From NCBI GenBank assembly GCA_004558115.1, contig SFDT01000014.1, positions 1-40,677 of the forward strand: 40,677 bases of DNA, read 5' to 3'. Positions 34,253-40,677 of the stretch are shown in pieces. How positions within the stretch are numbered: the first letter of the stretch is position 1; each line of letters starts with the position of its first letter. This stretch comes from Clostridiales bacterium. Its GTDB lineage: Bacteria; Bacillota; Clostridia; Oscillospirales; Oscillospiraceae. Below the pieces are notes generated by a model that saw nothing but the letters and a program-made list of their open reading frames with translations, was not told where the DNA came from and did no database searches. Both the position numbers and the translations under genes were made by a program.

Positions 34253-35308
34253 TCAACCTCTCCTCTTCAAGCGGTAAGACTGCTGCACGATCTCCTCACA
34301 CAGCTGATTGTAGCTCATGCCGATGGCTGCGGCCTCCTTGGGCACCAGACTGGCGGAGGTCATGCCGGGCAGGGAGTTCACCTCCAGACACCAGGGGCGG
34401 CCCTCCTTGTCCAAAATGAAGTCCGTGCGGGAGTAGACCTCCAACCCCAGCGTCCGGTGGAGCTTCAACGCCAGATCGCCCAGCTCCTTTTGCTCCGCTT
34501 CCGTGATGGGGGCGGGGCAGAGCTCCCGGGCGCCGCCGCTCTGGTACTTGGCGGCATAGTCAAAATCCTTTTCGGCAGGCAGGATCTCCACAGCGGGCAA
34601 CGCCCGGTCTCCCAGGACACCCACCGTCAGTTCCCGGCCGAAAATCCGCTCCTCCACCAGCACCCGGCCATGGAACTCCAGCACCTGAAGCAGCGCGTCC
34701 TTCAGCGCCGCCCGGTCCTGCGGCTGGAAGACACCCAGGGAGGAGCCGCCGCCGGTGGTCTTCACCACGCAGGGCATGGGCAGTTCCTCTGCCAGACGGT
34801 CCACATCCGCCGGAGCATAATCCAGCAGCTGCCACTTGGGCGTGGGGATACCGGCGGAATCCATCATCCGCTTCGTCATGGCTTTATCCATGGCCAGGCC
34901 GGAGGCCAGGTATCCGCCGCCGGTATAGGGCACGCCCAAAAGATCGAACGTGGCCTGGACCCGGCCATCCTCGCCGTCCTGGCCGTGGAGGCCCAGGAAG
35001 ACGATATCCGCCGCCTGGCACAGCTCCAGTACGTTAGGGCCGAACAGCCGGGGGCTCTGGTCCTTCCGGCTCTTCCGAACGGCCTCCAGATCCGGTGCCT
35101 GGGTGCCGATGGACACCTCGGGGCACAGACCGTCCGCCGCGTCAAAGAGGCTCTCCAGATCCTGGGGCACTTCCTCCAGGCCCAAAAACAGGTCCACCAA
35201 AATGGCCCTGTGTCCGTTTTCCCGCAGGGCCCGGCACACAGAGGTACCCGTCACCAGAGAGACCATCCGCTCCGTGGACAGGCCTCCCGCCAAAACAACG
35301 ATCTTCAT
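34253..35308 (-). CDS. ddl: D-alanine-D-alanine ligase
   Basis: Joins two D-alanines with ATP to give the dipeptide used by MurF. The 351 residues carry ATP-grasp features: GLHGQDGEDGRVQATFDLLGVPYTGGG near the start, VVKTTGGGSSLGV, the FDYAAKY loop, and the metal site EVNSLPGMTSAS near the end. The Tyr-containing FDYAAKY loop fits D-Ala-D-Ala ligases and not D-Ala-D-Lac resistance ligases, from family knowledge. A GGAAGGGA site lies upstream. It is the first gene of the eight-gene minus-strand run. Confidence 0.96.
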   Translation of the reverse strand: MKIVVLAGGLSTERMVSLVTGTSVCRALRENGHRAILVDLFLGLEEVPQDLESLFDAADGLCPEVSIGTQAPDLEAVRKSRKDQSPRLFGPNVLELCQAADIVFLGLHGQDGEDGRVQATFDLLGVPYTGGGYLASGLAMDKAMTKRMMDSAGIPTPKWQLLDYAPADVDRLAEELPMPCVVKTTGGGSSLGVFQPQDRAALKDALLQVLEFHGRVLVEERIFGRELTVGVLGDRALPAVEILPAEKDFDYAAKYQSGGARELCPAPITEAEQKELGDLALKLHRTLGLEVYSRTDFILDKEGRPWCLEVNSLPGMTSASLVPKEAAAIGMSYNQLCEEIVQQSYRLKRRG

Positions 35309-35357
35309 CGCAGATCATATCCCTTCCGCATGATGCGCTAGTTTGCATAGTGATTCT

Positions 35358-35363
35358 ATTATA
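35358..35363 (-). promoter_or_regulatory. Candidate -10 of the ddl-murF operon
   Basis: A perfect TATAAT is present on the minus strand (35358-35363). A TAAGAT-like sequence lies just upstream. The -35 at 17 bases (CTTTGT) is weak and no TGN is seen, so strength is uncertain. The two A/T-rich strands also read TATAAT on the plus strand at 35360-35365, but no plus-strand gene follows. Confidence 0.6.
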
Positions 35364-35407
35364 ATCTTATTTAGTTTAGCACAAAGCGGTTTTGAATACA
35401 ACTAAAA

Positions 35408-35440
35408 CCTCCGGGAAAGCGGTCACCGCTTTCCCGGAGG
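35408..35440 (-). terminator. Terminator after the S-layer-homology gene
   Basis: CCTCCGGGAAAGCGGT (35408-35423) pairs with ACCGCTTTCCCGGAGG (35425-35440), a near-perfect long stem with a tiny loop. On the minus strand it is followed by TTTTAGTTGTATT, a good T-rich tail, and it closes the rodA-SLH transcript before the ddl promoter. Confidence 0.9.
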
Positions 35441-35450
35441 GTCTGCGTGT

Positions 35451-36434
35451 TTATCCCAGCCAGTCAAACATGCCGGGTTCCTCCCCGTCCAGCAGCTGTC
35501 CGGCGGCGGAGAGCATCCAGGCGGCGTCCGCCCGGGTCACCGGCTCCGACATGGCGTCGCTGCCAAAGCTGCCGGCAGAGAGAACACTGACGGATTCCAT
35601 GTTGGCCACCGCCTGAGCGGCCCAGGAGGGTACGGCCTCCCGGTCGGCATACCACACGGACAGGTCCACATCACCCAGGTCCAGCACCCGGTTCAAAACC
35701 GTGGCGGCCTCGTTGAAGGTGATGGGCTCCCCGCCCCGGAAGGCGACGCCCTCCGCTGTGGAGGTGCCCCGGATGATGCCGTCGGTGACGCCGGCGGCGG
35801 CATAGGCCTTGGCCCAGGTGGGAATGGCTTCGTCATCGCAGAAGCCGGTCATGGTGACAGCGGAGACATCCCGGCCGGCGGTCTCCAGGGTCATGGCCAA
35901 AAATTCTTCCCGGGATACAGTTTTGTCCGGCTCAAAGTAATAGGTGTCTCCGATCTTGGCGCCGGTGAAGATCCCCTCCTCCGCCAGATACTGGGCCGCG
36001 GCCGCGGCGGCGCTGTCCGCCGTGTCGGCATAGGTGACGCCGGAGCGGGTCTTTTCGATCGTTACCGTGACGGTGGCCGGCAGGGACACGTTGCCGGAGG
36101 AGTCGGTGGCGGTATAGGTGAAGCTGTCGCCGCCGGTGACGCCCTCGTCAGGGGTATAGGTGAAATCGGCGCCGTCGATGGTGACGCTGCCCTTTCTGGG
36201 CTGGTCCACGATGGCAAATGTCATATCCTCCCCCTCGCTGTCCGTGGCCAGGAACTGGGCCTGATAGGGGATGCCGCGGTAGGTGGAAATGCTGATCTCC
36301 TGGGCGATGGGCGCCCCTTCCGCCGCCTCGGCGGGGGCTTTCTTCTTGCCGAACAGGGCCCCCGCGTTGACGCTCAGCAGCAGCGCCGCCGCCAGCGCAA
36401 GGGCGGAAACACGCTTCATGGTATGCATACTCAA
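35451..36434 (-). CDS. S-layer-homology (SLH) surface protein with an Ig-like/cadherin-like domain
   Basis: A 327-residue exported protein. A signal peptide (SALALAAALLLSVNAGA) is followed by a beta domain with bacterial Ig/cadherin features (GSVTIDGADFTYTPDEG, GGDSFTYTATDSSGNVS), then three SLH-like repeats at about 135-195, 196-260 and 261-327. SLH repeats usually bind pyruvylated secondary cell-wall polymer, holding the protein on the surface. I chose a TTG start (36432-36434) since AGGAGGT lies 9 bases upstream; ATGs at 36426-36428 and 36417-36419 in the same frame are alternatives. It is separated from the upstream polymerase by a strong terminator. Confidence 0.8.
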   Translation of the reverse strand: MSMHTMKRVSALALAAALLLSVNAGALFGKKKAPAEAAEGAPIAQEISISTYRGIPYQAQFLATDSEGEDMTFAIVDQPRKGSVTIDGADFTYTPDEGVTGGDSFTYTATDSSGNVSLPATVTVTIEKTRSGVTYADTADSAAAAAAQYLAEEGIFTGAKIGDTYYFEPDKTVSREEFLAMTLETAGRDVSAVTMTGFCDDEAIPTWAKAYAAAGVTDGIIRGTSTAEGVAFRGGEPITFNEAATVLNRVLDLGDVDLSVWYADREAVPSWAAQAVANMESVSVLSAGSFGSDAMSEPVTRADAAWMLSAAGQLLDGEEPGMFDWLG

Positions 36435-36499
36435 ATGGATCGGACCTCCTCGTTGGATTTGTTCAGAGGTAGTGTCCGCCTTTTCCGCCGGGATTATAC

Positions 36500-36528
36500 A
36501 AAAAGCAGCCGGAGACCGGCTGCTTTTT
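36500..36528. terminator. Perfect 13-bp bidirectional terminator after the RodA/FtsW gene
   Basis: AAAAAGCAGCCGG (36500-36512) pairs perfectly with CCGGCTGCTTTTT (36516-36528) around a 3-base loop. It follows the stop at 36562 in minus-strand reading and ends in a T tract. A possible -10 (TATAAT, minus, 36493-36498) for the SLH gene sits right at its end, without a good -35. Confidence 0.92.
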
Positions 36529-36561
36529 ATAGACACAAACGGTTTTCCGCGGGCAGTCCGC

Positions 36562-37728
36562 TCAGCGGATGGGCCGCCCCGGGCGGCGCATGGTGGGAGA
36601 ACGCTTTTTGATACCGGACACCACGCCCATGGCGGCAAACAGCGTCACGATGGAGGACCCGCCGTAGCTGAAAAAGGGCAGCGTGATGCCGATGGTGGGC
36701 ATGATGAACAGGCACATGCCGATGTTGATGAGAGTCTGGAAAATGAGCATGGCCGCCATACCCACGCAAACGCAGCAATAAAAGGAGGTCTGGGAATTTT
36801 TCGCCACCAGCAGGACACGGATGATAATGGCGGCCAGCAGCGCGATGACGGCAAGGCAGCCCACAAGGCCCAGCTCCTCGCCGCAGACGGAGAAGATAAA
36901 ATCCGTGTGCCGCCCCGGCAGGGACCAGCTGTCGGCGCTCTGGGTCTGGGTCCCTTTCAGGTAGCCCTGACCGAACCATCCCCCGGCGCCCAGGGTCAAA
37001 AGAGAGCGGTTCTGGTGCCACCCCACGCCCAGGGGGTCGTAATTGTGGTCAAACAACGCCAGAAAACGGCCCTGCATATAATCCGGCATGATGCCCAGCT
37101 TCCAGGCGGCCGCCACAGCCGCGGTCCCGCCGCCAAAAAGCAGCACGAACCACCGCAGGGCAAAGCCCGCCACAAAGGCCATGCAGATGAAAATGAACAA
37201 GAACACCAGGCCGTTCCCCATATCCCCGGAAACCAGGAAGTAAAAGCCGCACATGCCGATGGCATGGGCGCCCACCATCAGGGCCGAGGGAAAGGACTTC
37301 AGGTCCCGCTTTTCCTCCCGCAGCCATTCCAGCTGCTTGGCCAGCAACAGCACGAAGGTGATCTTCACCACCTCCGCCGGACCGATGTTCACCGGGATGC
37401 CGGGGAATTTCAGCCAGGCCCGGTTGCCGCCCCGGCTGATGCCAAGGGGCGTCCGCAGCAGCAGGATGAACAAAATATTGAAAGCCAACACCCATTTCCA
37501 CCGCTTCATCAGCACTTCCAGGTCCACCATGGAGAAGGTGATGTACATGCAGATGCCCAGCAGCATGGCCACGAACTGGACAACGACCAGCTTGTTGCTG
37601 CCCAGGTACCGGGTGGCGCTGAAGATGAGCACGATGCCGTACAGCGTGGCGGTGCAGCAAAGGGCCAGCAGCACCAGGTCGGCCTGCTGGAAAAAATCCG
37701 CGAGATTGGCTTTCAGTCGGTTCAGCAT
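36562..37728 (-). CDS. RodA/FtsW/SpoVE family peptidoglycan polymerase
   Basis: A polytopic membrane glycosyltransferase that builds glycan strands from lipid II. The 388-residue product has about ten membrane helices. The family markers GGNRAWLKFPGIPVNIGPAEVVKITFVLLLAK and the late GQGYLKGTQTQ...RHTDFIFSVCGEELG and LPFFSYGGSS are present. I start it at the ATG at 37726-37728 since GGAG lies 7 bases upstream; ATGs at 37756-37758 and slightly inside have no site. The sequence does not firmly separate RodA from FtsW; lacking neighbours from either cluster, I leave the symbol empty. It faces the tsaE promoter. Confidence 0.9.
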   Translation of the reverse strand: MLNRLKANLADFFQQADLVLLALCCTATLYGIVLIFSATRYLGSNKLVVVQFVAMLLGICMYITFSMVDLEVLMKRWKWVLAFNILFILLLRTPLGISRGGNRAWLKFPGIPVNIGPAEVVKITFVLLLAKQLEWLREEKRDLKSFPSALMVGAHAIGMCGFYFLVSGDMGNGLVFLFIFICMAFVAGFALRWFVLLFGGGTAAVAAAWKLGIMPDYMQGRFLALFDHNYDPLGVGWHQNRSLLTLGAGGWFGQGYLKGTQTQSADSWSLPGRHTDFIFSVCGEELGLVGCLAVIALLAAIIIRVLLVAKNSQTSFYCCVCVGMAAMLIFQTLINIGMCLFIMPTIGITLPFFSYGGSSIVTLFAAMGVVSGIKKRSPTMRRPGRPIR

Positions 37729-37772
37729 GGAGAGGCTCCGTTTCATAAAAAAGGTCAAACTTCAACGAATGC

Positions 37773-37801
37773 AGTATACCACAAAGGCCCGGCCCTGTAA
37801 A
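37773..37801 (-). promoter_or_regulatory. Promoter of the RodA/FtsW gene
   Basis: Minus strand TTTACA (37796-37801), 17 bases, TGG-TATACT with the -10 at 37773-37778. A strong extended -10 promoter, arranged back to back with the tsaE promoter 15 bases away. Confidence 0.85.
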
Positions 37802-37816
37802 CGATGCAAAATTGTT

Positions 37817-37845
37817 TTTACAAATCGTTCAAAGCATGGTATGAT
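37817..37845 (+). promoter_or_regulatory. Promoter of tsaE-tsaB
   Basis: Plus strand TTTACA (37817-37822), 17 bases, TGG-TATGAT with the -10 at 37840-37845. Transcription would start near 37852, so translation must begin after that, which rules out the ATG at 37804. Confidence 0.85.
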
Positions 37846-37884
37846 GTGTGTAATTATGAAGTTCGACAGAAAGGACTGCTGTTT

Positions 37885-38313
37885 TTGGAATATCTCTCCC
37901 ACAGTGTGGCGGAAACAGAGGACCTGGGCGCCCGGCTGGCCGCTGTGTTATCCCCCGGCGCCGTGGTGGCGTACACCGGCGGACTCGGCATGGGCAAGAC
38001 CGCATTCACCCGGGGCCTTGCCCGGGGCTTGGGCTGCCGGGGCCGGGTCACCAGTCCCACCTTCACCATCGTCAACGAATACGACGGCCCCACGCCGCTG
38101 TTCCACTTTGACATGTACCGTCTCCCCAACGCCGACGCCCTGTTCGACATCGGCTGGGAGGATTATCTGGACCGGGGCGGCATCTGCGCCGTGGAGTGGA
38201 GCGAGCAGGTGGCGGAGGCTCTGCCGCCGGACACCGTCCATGTCTCCATCGCCCGGTGCCCGGACCACGAGGACTGGCGGTCCATCACCATTGAAGGAGC
38301 AGACGCCCTATGA
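37885..38313 (+). CDS. tsaE: tRNA threonylcarbamoyladenosine biosynthesis ATPase TsaE
   Basis: The ATPase partner of TsaB-TsaD in making t6A37 in ANN-decoding tRNAs. The 142-residue product has the P-loop GGLGMGKTAFTRG, the TSPTFTIVNEY segment and the LFHFDMYRL...WEDYL block. The start is uncertain: the promoter at 37817-37845 places the mRNA start near 37852, and AGAAAGGA precedes a TTG at 37885-37887, 9 bases later, so I use that. A CTG three codons earlier is another possibility. The stop overlaps the tsaB ATG (ATGA). Confidence 0.9.
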   Translation: MEYLSHSVAETEDLGARLAAVLSPGAVVAYTGGLGMGKTAFTRGLARGLGCRGRVTSPTFTIVNEYDGPTPLFHFDMYRLPNADALFDIGWEDYLDRGGICAVEWSEQVAEALPPDTVHVSIARCPDHEDWRSITIEGADAL

Positions 38314-39002
38314 AAATTTTAGCACTGGAGACCTCCGCCAAGGCGGTATCCGCCGCCGTTACGGAGGATGGAAAAGTTCTTGCCAGCGGCTATCAGGATA
38401 CCGGCCTCACCCACAGCCGCACCCTGATGCCCATTGTGGAGCACATTTTGAAAAACACGGACCTGACCGTGCAGGACTGTGATGTCATCGCCGTGGCCGC
38501 CGGCCCCGGCTCCTTCACCGGCATCCGCATCGGCGTCTCCGCCGCCAAGGGGTTGGCCTTTGCGGCGGAAAAGCCCGCTGTTGGCGTTTCCACCCTGGCC
38601 GCCATGGCCCGGAATGTGGCCTGGCTGGACGGTCTTGTCATCTGCGCCATGGACGCCCGGCGCCAGCAGGTGTACAACGCCCTGTTTCAGGCGGAAAACG
38701 GCACCCTTACCCGCCTGACGCCGGACCGCGCCATTTCCCTGGAGGACCTGGCCGCCGAGGTCAAAGGAGATGAGCGTCCGAAAATCATAGTTGGCGACGG
38801 CGCCCGGCTGTGCTATAATGCCTTGTCGGAGCAGGACATCTCCTGCCGGATGGCGCCTCCCCACCTGATCATGCAAAGCGCCGTCAGCGTTGCGCTGGAG
38901 GCGGAGGCCCTGGCCAAAGCCGGACACCTCGTCACAGCCCAGAACTTACAGCCCGTCTATCTCCGTCCCGCCCAGGCCCAGCGCCTGCGGGACCGCGTCT
39001 GA
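38310..39002 (+). CDS. tsaB: tRNA threonylcarbamoyladenosine biosynthesis protein TsaB
   Basis: A pseudo-kinase of the ASKHA fold that pairs with TsaD in t6A formation. The 230 residues begin LALETSAKAVSAAV (family start) and include AGPGSFTGIRIGVSAAKGLA. It overlaps tsaE by 4 bases (ATGA). Together with the Sua5 domain at 26878-28551 the window holds three of the four bacterial t6A genes; tsaD is not in view. Confidence 0.94.
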   Translation: MKILALETSAKAVSAAVTEDGKVLASGYQDTGLTHSRTLMPIVEHILKNTDLTVQDCDVIAVAAGPGSFTGIRIGVSAAKGLAFAAEKPAVGVSTLAAMARNVAWLDGLVICAMDARRQQVYNALFQAENGTLTRLTPDRAISLEDLAAEVKGDERPKIIVGDGARLCYNALSEQDISCRMAPPHLIMQSAVSVALEAEALAKAGHLVTAQNLQPVYLRPAQAQRLRDRV

Positions 39003-39005
39003 GCA

Positions 39006-39033
39006 TTGCATCTCATTCACATAAAAATAAATA
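39006..39033 (+). promoter_or_regulatory. Possible promoter before upp
   Basis: TTGCAT (39006-39011) and TAAATA (39028-39033) with a 16-base spacer lie between tsaB and upp, in an AT-rich gap. The match is moderate. It could allow upp to be made apart from tsaE-tsaB. Confidence 0.4.
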
Positions 39034-39053
39034 CACAAAAGGAGCGCACGCAT

Positions 39054-39686
39054 ATGAGCGGTAAAGTACACGTCATGGACCACCCCCTGGTGGCGCACAA
39101 GCTGACCATCCTGCGGGACAAGAACACCAGCGTCAAGGATTTCCGGGAGCTGGTCTCTGAGATCGGCATGCTGATCACCTATGAGGCCACCCGTGACCTC
39201 CCCCTGACCACCAAGGAAGTGGAAACTCCCATTTGTAAGACCACCGCCCCCACCCTGAAGGGTAAAAAGTTTGCCGTGGTGCCCATTCTCCGTGCCGGCC
39301 TGGGCCTGGTGGACGGCGTGCTGCGCATGGTCCCCGGCGCCCGTGTGGGCCACATCGGCATGTTCCGGGACGAGGAGACGCTGGAGCCCCATGTCTACTT
39401 CTGCAAAATGCCCAAGGACATCGCCGAGCGGGACATCATGATCGTGGACCCCATGCTGGCCACCGGCGGCAGTGCCGAGGCCGCCATCTCCGAGATGAAG
39501 AAGCGGGGCTGCATCAACATCAAGCTCATGGTGCTGCTGGCTGCTCCCGAGGGCATCAAGCACATCCAGGAGACCCACCCTGATGTGGACATCTACTGCG
39601 GCGCCGTGGATGACCACCTGAACGAAAACGGCTACATCGTCCCCGGCCTGGGCGATGCCGGCGACCGTATCTTCGGCACGAAATAA
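39054..39686 (+). CDS. upp: Uracil phosphoribosyltransferase
   Basis: Salvages uracil by joining it to PRPP to give UMP. The 210-residue product has VPILRAGLGLVDGV, the PRPP site VDPMLATGGSA and the uracil-binding tail IVPGLGDAGDRIFGTK. The ATG at 39054-39056 has AAAGGAG upstream; an in-frame ATG at 39006 lacks one. It follows tsaB by 51 bases on the same strand and ends at a terminator. Confidence 0.97.
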   Translation: MSGKVHVMDHPLVAHKLTILRDKNTSVKDFRELVSEIGMLITYEATRDLPLTTKEVETPICKTTAPTLKGKKFAVVPILRAGLGLVDGVLRMVPGARVGHIGMFRDEETLEPHVYFCKMPKDIAERDIMIVDPMLATGGSAEAAISEMKKRGCINIKLMVLLAAPEGIKHIQETHPDVDIYCGAVDDHLNENGYIVPGLGDAGDRIFGTK

Positions 39687-39703
39687 GGACTCTTGAACCT
39701 GTT

Positions 39704-39736
39704 GACCCCCACGGAAGCACAGCTCCCGTGGGGGTC
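39704..39736 (+). terminator. Terminator after upp
   Basis: GACCCCCACGG (39704-39714) pairs with CCGTGGGGGTC (39726-39736), loop of 11 bases, then TTTGTATC. The Crp/Fnr gene ends at 39743 on the other strand. Confidence 0.85.
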
Positions 39737-39742
39737 TTTGTA

Positions 39743-40399
39743 TCAAAGCAGGCGGAACCAGCTGCGCTCGCTTTCCAGGATCCCCTCCCGCCGGAGCCTG
39801 CTGATCTCCGCGGAGAGGCCGCTGCGCTCCACCTCCAGATAATCCGCCAGCTCCTGGCGGTCATAGGGAATGGTGAAGCTCCTGCTGTGAACGTGTTTTG
39901 CCTGCTGGTGGAGGTAGGTCAGGAGCTTTTCCCGGGTGCTGCGCCGGGAGAGGATCTCCAGCTTTTGGTGAAGTGCCAGGTTCTTCCGGGCCAGCACTTG
40001 AACCAGATTAAAAATCAGCTGCCGGTGAAAACCGCATGCATTGCAGCAGGGGCGAAGCAGCCGTTGGCAGTCCAGCAGCAGCACTTGGGCATCCTCCCGG
40101 GCCACCACATCCACCGGCAGTTCTTTCACACCGGCACAGGCGAAGGCCTCTCCAAACAGCTCTCCGGGACCCACAGCAGCCACAATGCTCCGGTTCCCGG
40201 AATAATCTCCCCGGACGATTTGGACTGTTCCTGACAAAACGATGCCGACTTCTCTCATCGGGCCGCCCTCCGATAAAATGACTGTCTTTTTGGGATAGGC
40301 AGCGGTCCGCGCACCCAGGCATTTCAGCAGGGATTTCAGGTCCTCCCCGCCAATGCCGGCAAACAGCGGGCAGCTCCCCAGCACATCATCCGTTTTCAT
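39743..40399 (-). CDS. Crp/Fnr family transcriptional regulator
   Basis: A 218-residue regulator with a cyclic-nucleotide-type sensor barrel at about 1-120 (FAGIGGEDLKSLLK, GTVQIVRGDYSG, GPGELFGEAFAC), a dimer helix, and a C-terminal helix-turn-helix at about 160-215 (RQELADYLEVERSGLSAEISRLRREG). There is no N-terminal CxxC cluster as in true Fnr; four cysteines lie in the barrel and hinge (in LLKCL, ACAGV, LDCQR and PCCNACG). The PCCNACG cluster at about 124-130 is unusual and could sense redox, which is inference. AAAGGAGGT precedes the ATG at 40397-40399. A palindrome in its leader suggests autoregulation. Confidence 0.88.
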   Translation of the reverse strand: MKTDDVLGSCPLFAGIGGEDLKSLLKCLGARTAAYPKKTVILSEGGPMREVGIVLSGTVQIVRGDYSGNRSIVAAVGPGELFGEAFACAGVKELPVDVVAREDAQVLLLDCQRLLRPCCNACGFHRQLIFNLVQVLARKNLALHQKLEILSRRSTREKLLTYLHQQAKHVHSRSFTIPYDRQELADYLEVERSGLSAEISRLRREGILESERSWFRLL

Positions 40400-40412
40400 G
40401 GGCACCTCCTTT

Positions 40413-40428
40413 TGTTGAAACATCAACA
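40413..40428. promoter_or_regulatory. Perfect palindrome in the Crp/Fnr leader, likely operator
   Basis: TGTTGA (40413-40418), 4 bases, TCAACA (40423-40428) form a perfect 6-bp inverted repeat with the length and TTGA...TCAA core of Crp/Fnr-family sites. It lies just 14 bases upstream of the regulator ATG, directly before its ribosome binding site, where a bound protein would block transcription. The match to the site of this particular regulator is inferred. Confidence 0.6.
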
Positions 40429-40522
40429 CGTATGTTTTTATCATACCCATTTGGCCGGAAGATCATAAGAAAAAACAGCCTCTCTTTGCGGCGGTGACGT
40501 AAGAAAACATTTATGGGAAAGT

Positions 40523-40545
40523 CGGTGTAGTGTTATGCTACACCG
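40523..40545 (+). terminator. Terminator-like hairpin at the recombinase 3' end
   Basis: CGGTGTAG (40523-40530) pairs with CTACACCG (40538-40545), loop TGTTATG, followed by GCTTTTTCAGTTTTTT on the plus strand. It overlaps the last codons of the minus-strand recombinase, so it would act on plus-strand read-through and not for that gene. Confidence 0.6.
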
Positions 40546-40677
40546 GCTTTTTCAGTTTTTTGGACTGCTTGGGATTGCTCCCTTGCTTCCTCAAAATCAA
40601 ATGCACCAATGAAATTGTAAACGATCTGGATGTCACGAACCTTTATGCGTGGTTCGTTTTCGTCGGGCGTGTAGACA
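40533..40677 (-). CDS. C-terminus of a large serine recombinase (DUF4368 region), partial
   Basis: The last 47 codons of a gene that runs off the right edge; the stop TAA is at 40533-40535. The fragment reads IQIVYNFIGAFDFEEARE before a hydrophilic tail, closely like the C-terminal DUF4368 region of large serine recombinases used by clostridial conjugative elements. The catalytic N-terminus is outside the window, so activity cannot be judged. Its presence suggests an integrated element just beyond this edge, the recombinase gene being its typical last gene. Flanking 40451-40532 holds only the Crp/Fnr upstream region and a hairpin. Confidence 0.8.
   Translation of the reverse strand, partial: VYTPDENEPRIKVRDIQIVYNFIGAFDFEEAREQSQAVQKTEKAGVA

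Noticed and set aside
34253..35308. A vancomycin-type D-Ala-D-Lac ligase
   Set aside because: The FDYAAKY loop and the position beside murF fit a normal D-Ala-D-Ala ligase, and no vanH or vanX gene is near.
32831..35341. An 836-codon plus-strand frame opposite murF and ddl
   Set aside because: It is antisense to two essential, motif-complete genes.
37804..37884. Upstream ATG for tsaE
   Set aside because: It lies upstream of the predicted transcription start near 37852 and has no ribosome binding site; the TTG at 37885 fits the TsaE length.

Overview
The window is a gene-dense, GC-rich chromosomal segment from a Gram-positive anaerobe. The best fit is a Clostridia member of the Oscillospirales type (Flavonifractor/Oscillibacter/Lawsonibacter relatives); this is inferred from gene content and not proven. 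Supporting content: an EFR1-type flavodoxin-ferredoxin, a very large BadF/BcrA-type activase with a 2-hydroxyacyl-CoA dehydratase-like partner, the UPF0237/UPF0210 pair, QueH instead of QueG, an S-layer-homology protein, and strong AGGAGG ribosome binding sites throughout. Nearly all of it is core housekeeping DNA. Mobile or broken DNA is confined to the two ends.

Layout. 1-660: the 3' end of a tRNA, a visibly AT-rich stretch with short direct repeats that may be an insertion-sequence end, and the first 93 codons of a broken two-P-loop ATPase. 825-1901: a membrane-anchored D,D-carboxypeptidase with its own promoter. 14829 down to 1906 (minus strand): a long co-directional run opening at a good sigma-A promoter: SAM methyltransferase, ecfA1-ecfA2-ecfT, two paralogous exported or membrane-anchored proteins of unknown function, truA, a DUF5711 protein, a CvpA protein, a ClpE-type unfoldase, a small cysteine protein, EFR1 ferredoxin, and a membrane-tethered lipase-like hydrolase. 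Between the two paralogues lies a scar made of a truA start fused to an ecfT end, which records a tandem duplication. 19714 down to 14853: activase, dehydratase-like subunit and flavoprotein. 19964-20527: queH.

25354 down to 20537: an ACT regulator, homoserine dehydrogenase and aspartate kinase (the entry to threonine/methionine/lysine synthesis), followed by the UPF0237-UPF0210 pair on its own promoter. 35363 down to 25441: an eight-gene run: ddl, murF, ABC-F ATPase, YdcF protein, flavodoxin, prfA, a Sua5-CoaE fusion and an M18 aminopeptidase. 37801 down to 35408: a RodA/FtsW polymerase and an S-layer-homology protein. A divergent promoter pair then fires tsaE-tsaB (t6A tRNA modification), followed by upp, a Crp/Fnr regulator with a perfect palindrome in its leader, and at the right edge the C-terminus of a large serine recombinase.

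Main points for a second look: the Sua5-CoaE gene fusion, the duplication scar with its ecfT and truA relics, the disabled ATPase at the tRNA end, the recombinase that suggests an integrated element just beyond the right edge, and a recurrent TGN-extended -10 promoter pattern. I found no CRISPR array, toxin-antitoxin pair or phage module. I do not see a clear, wholly new multi-gene system here.
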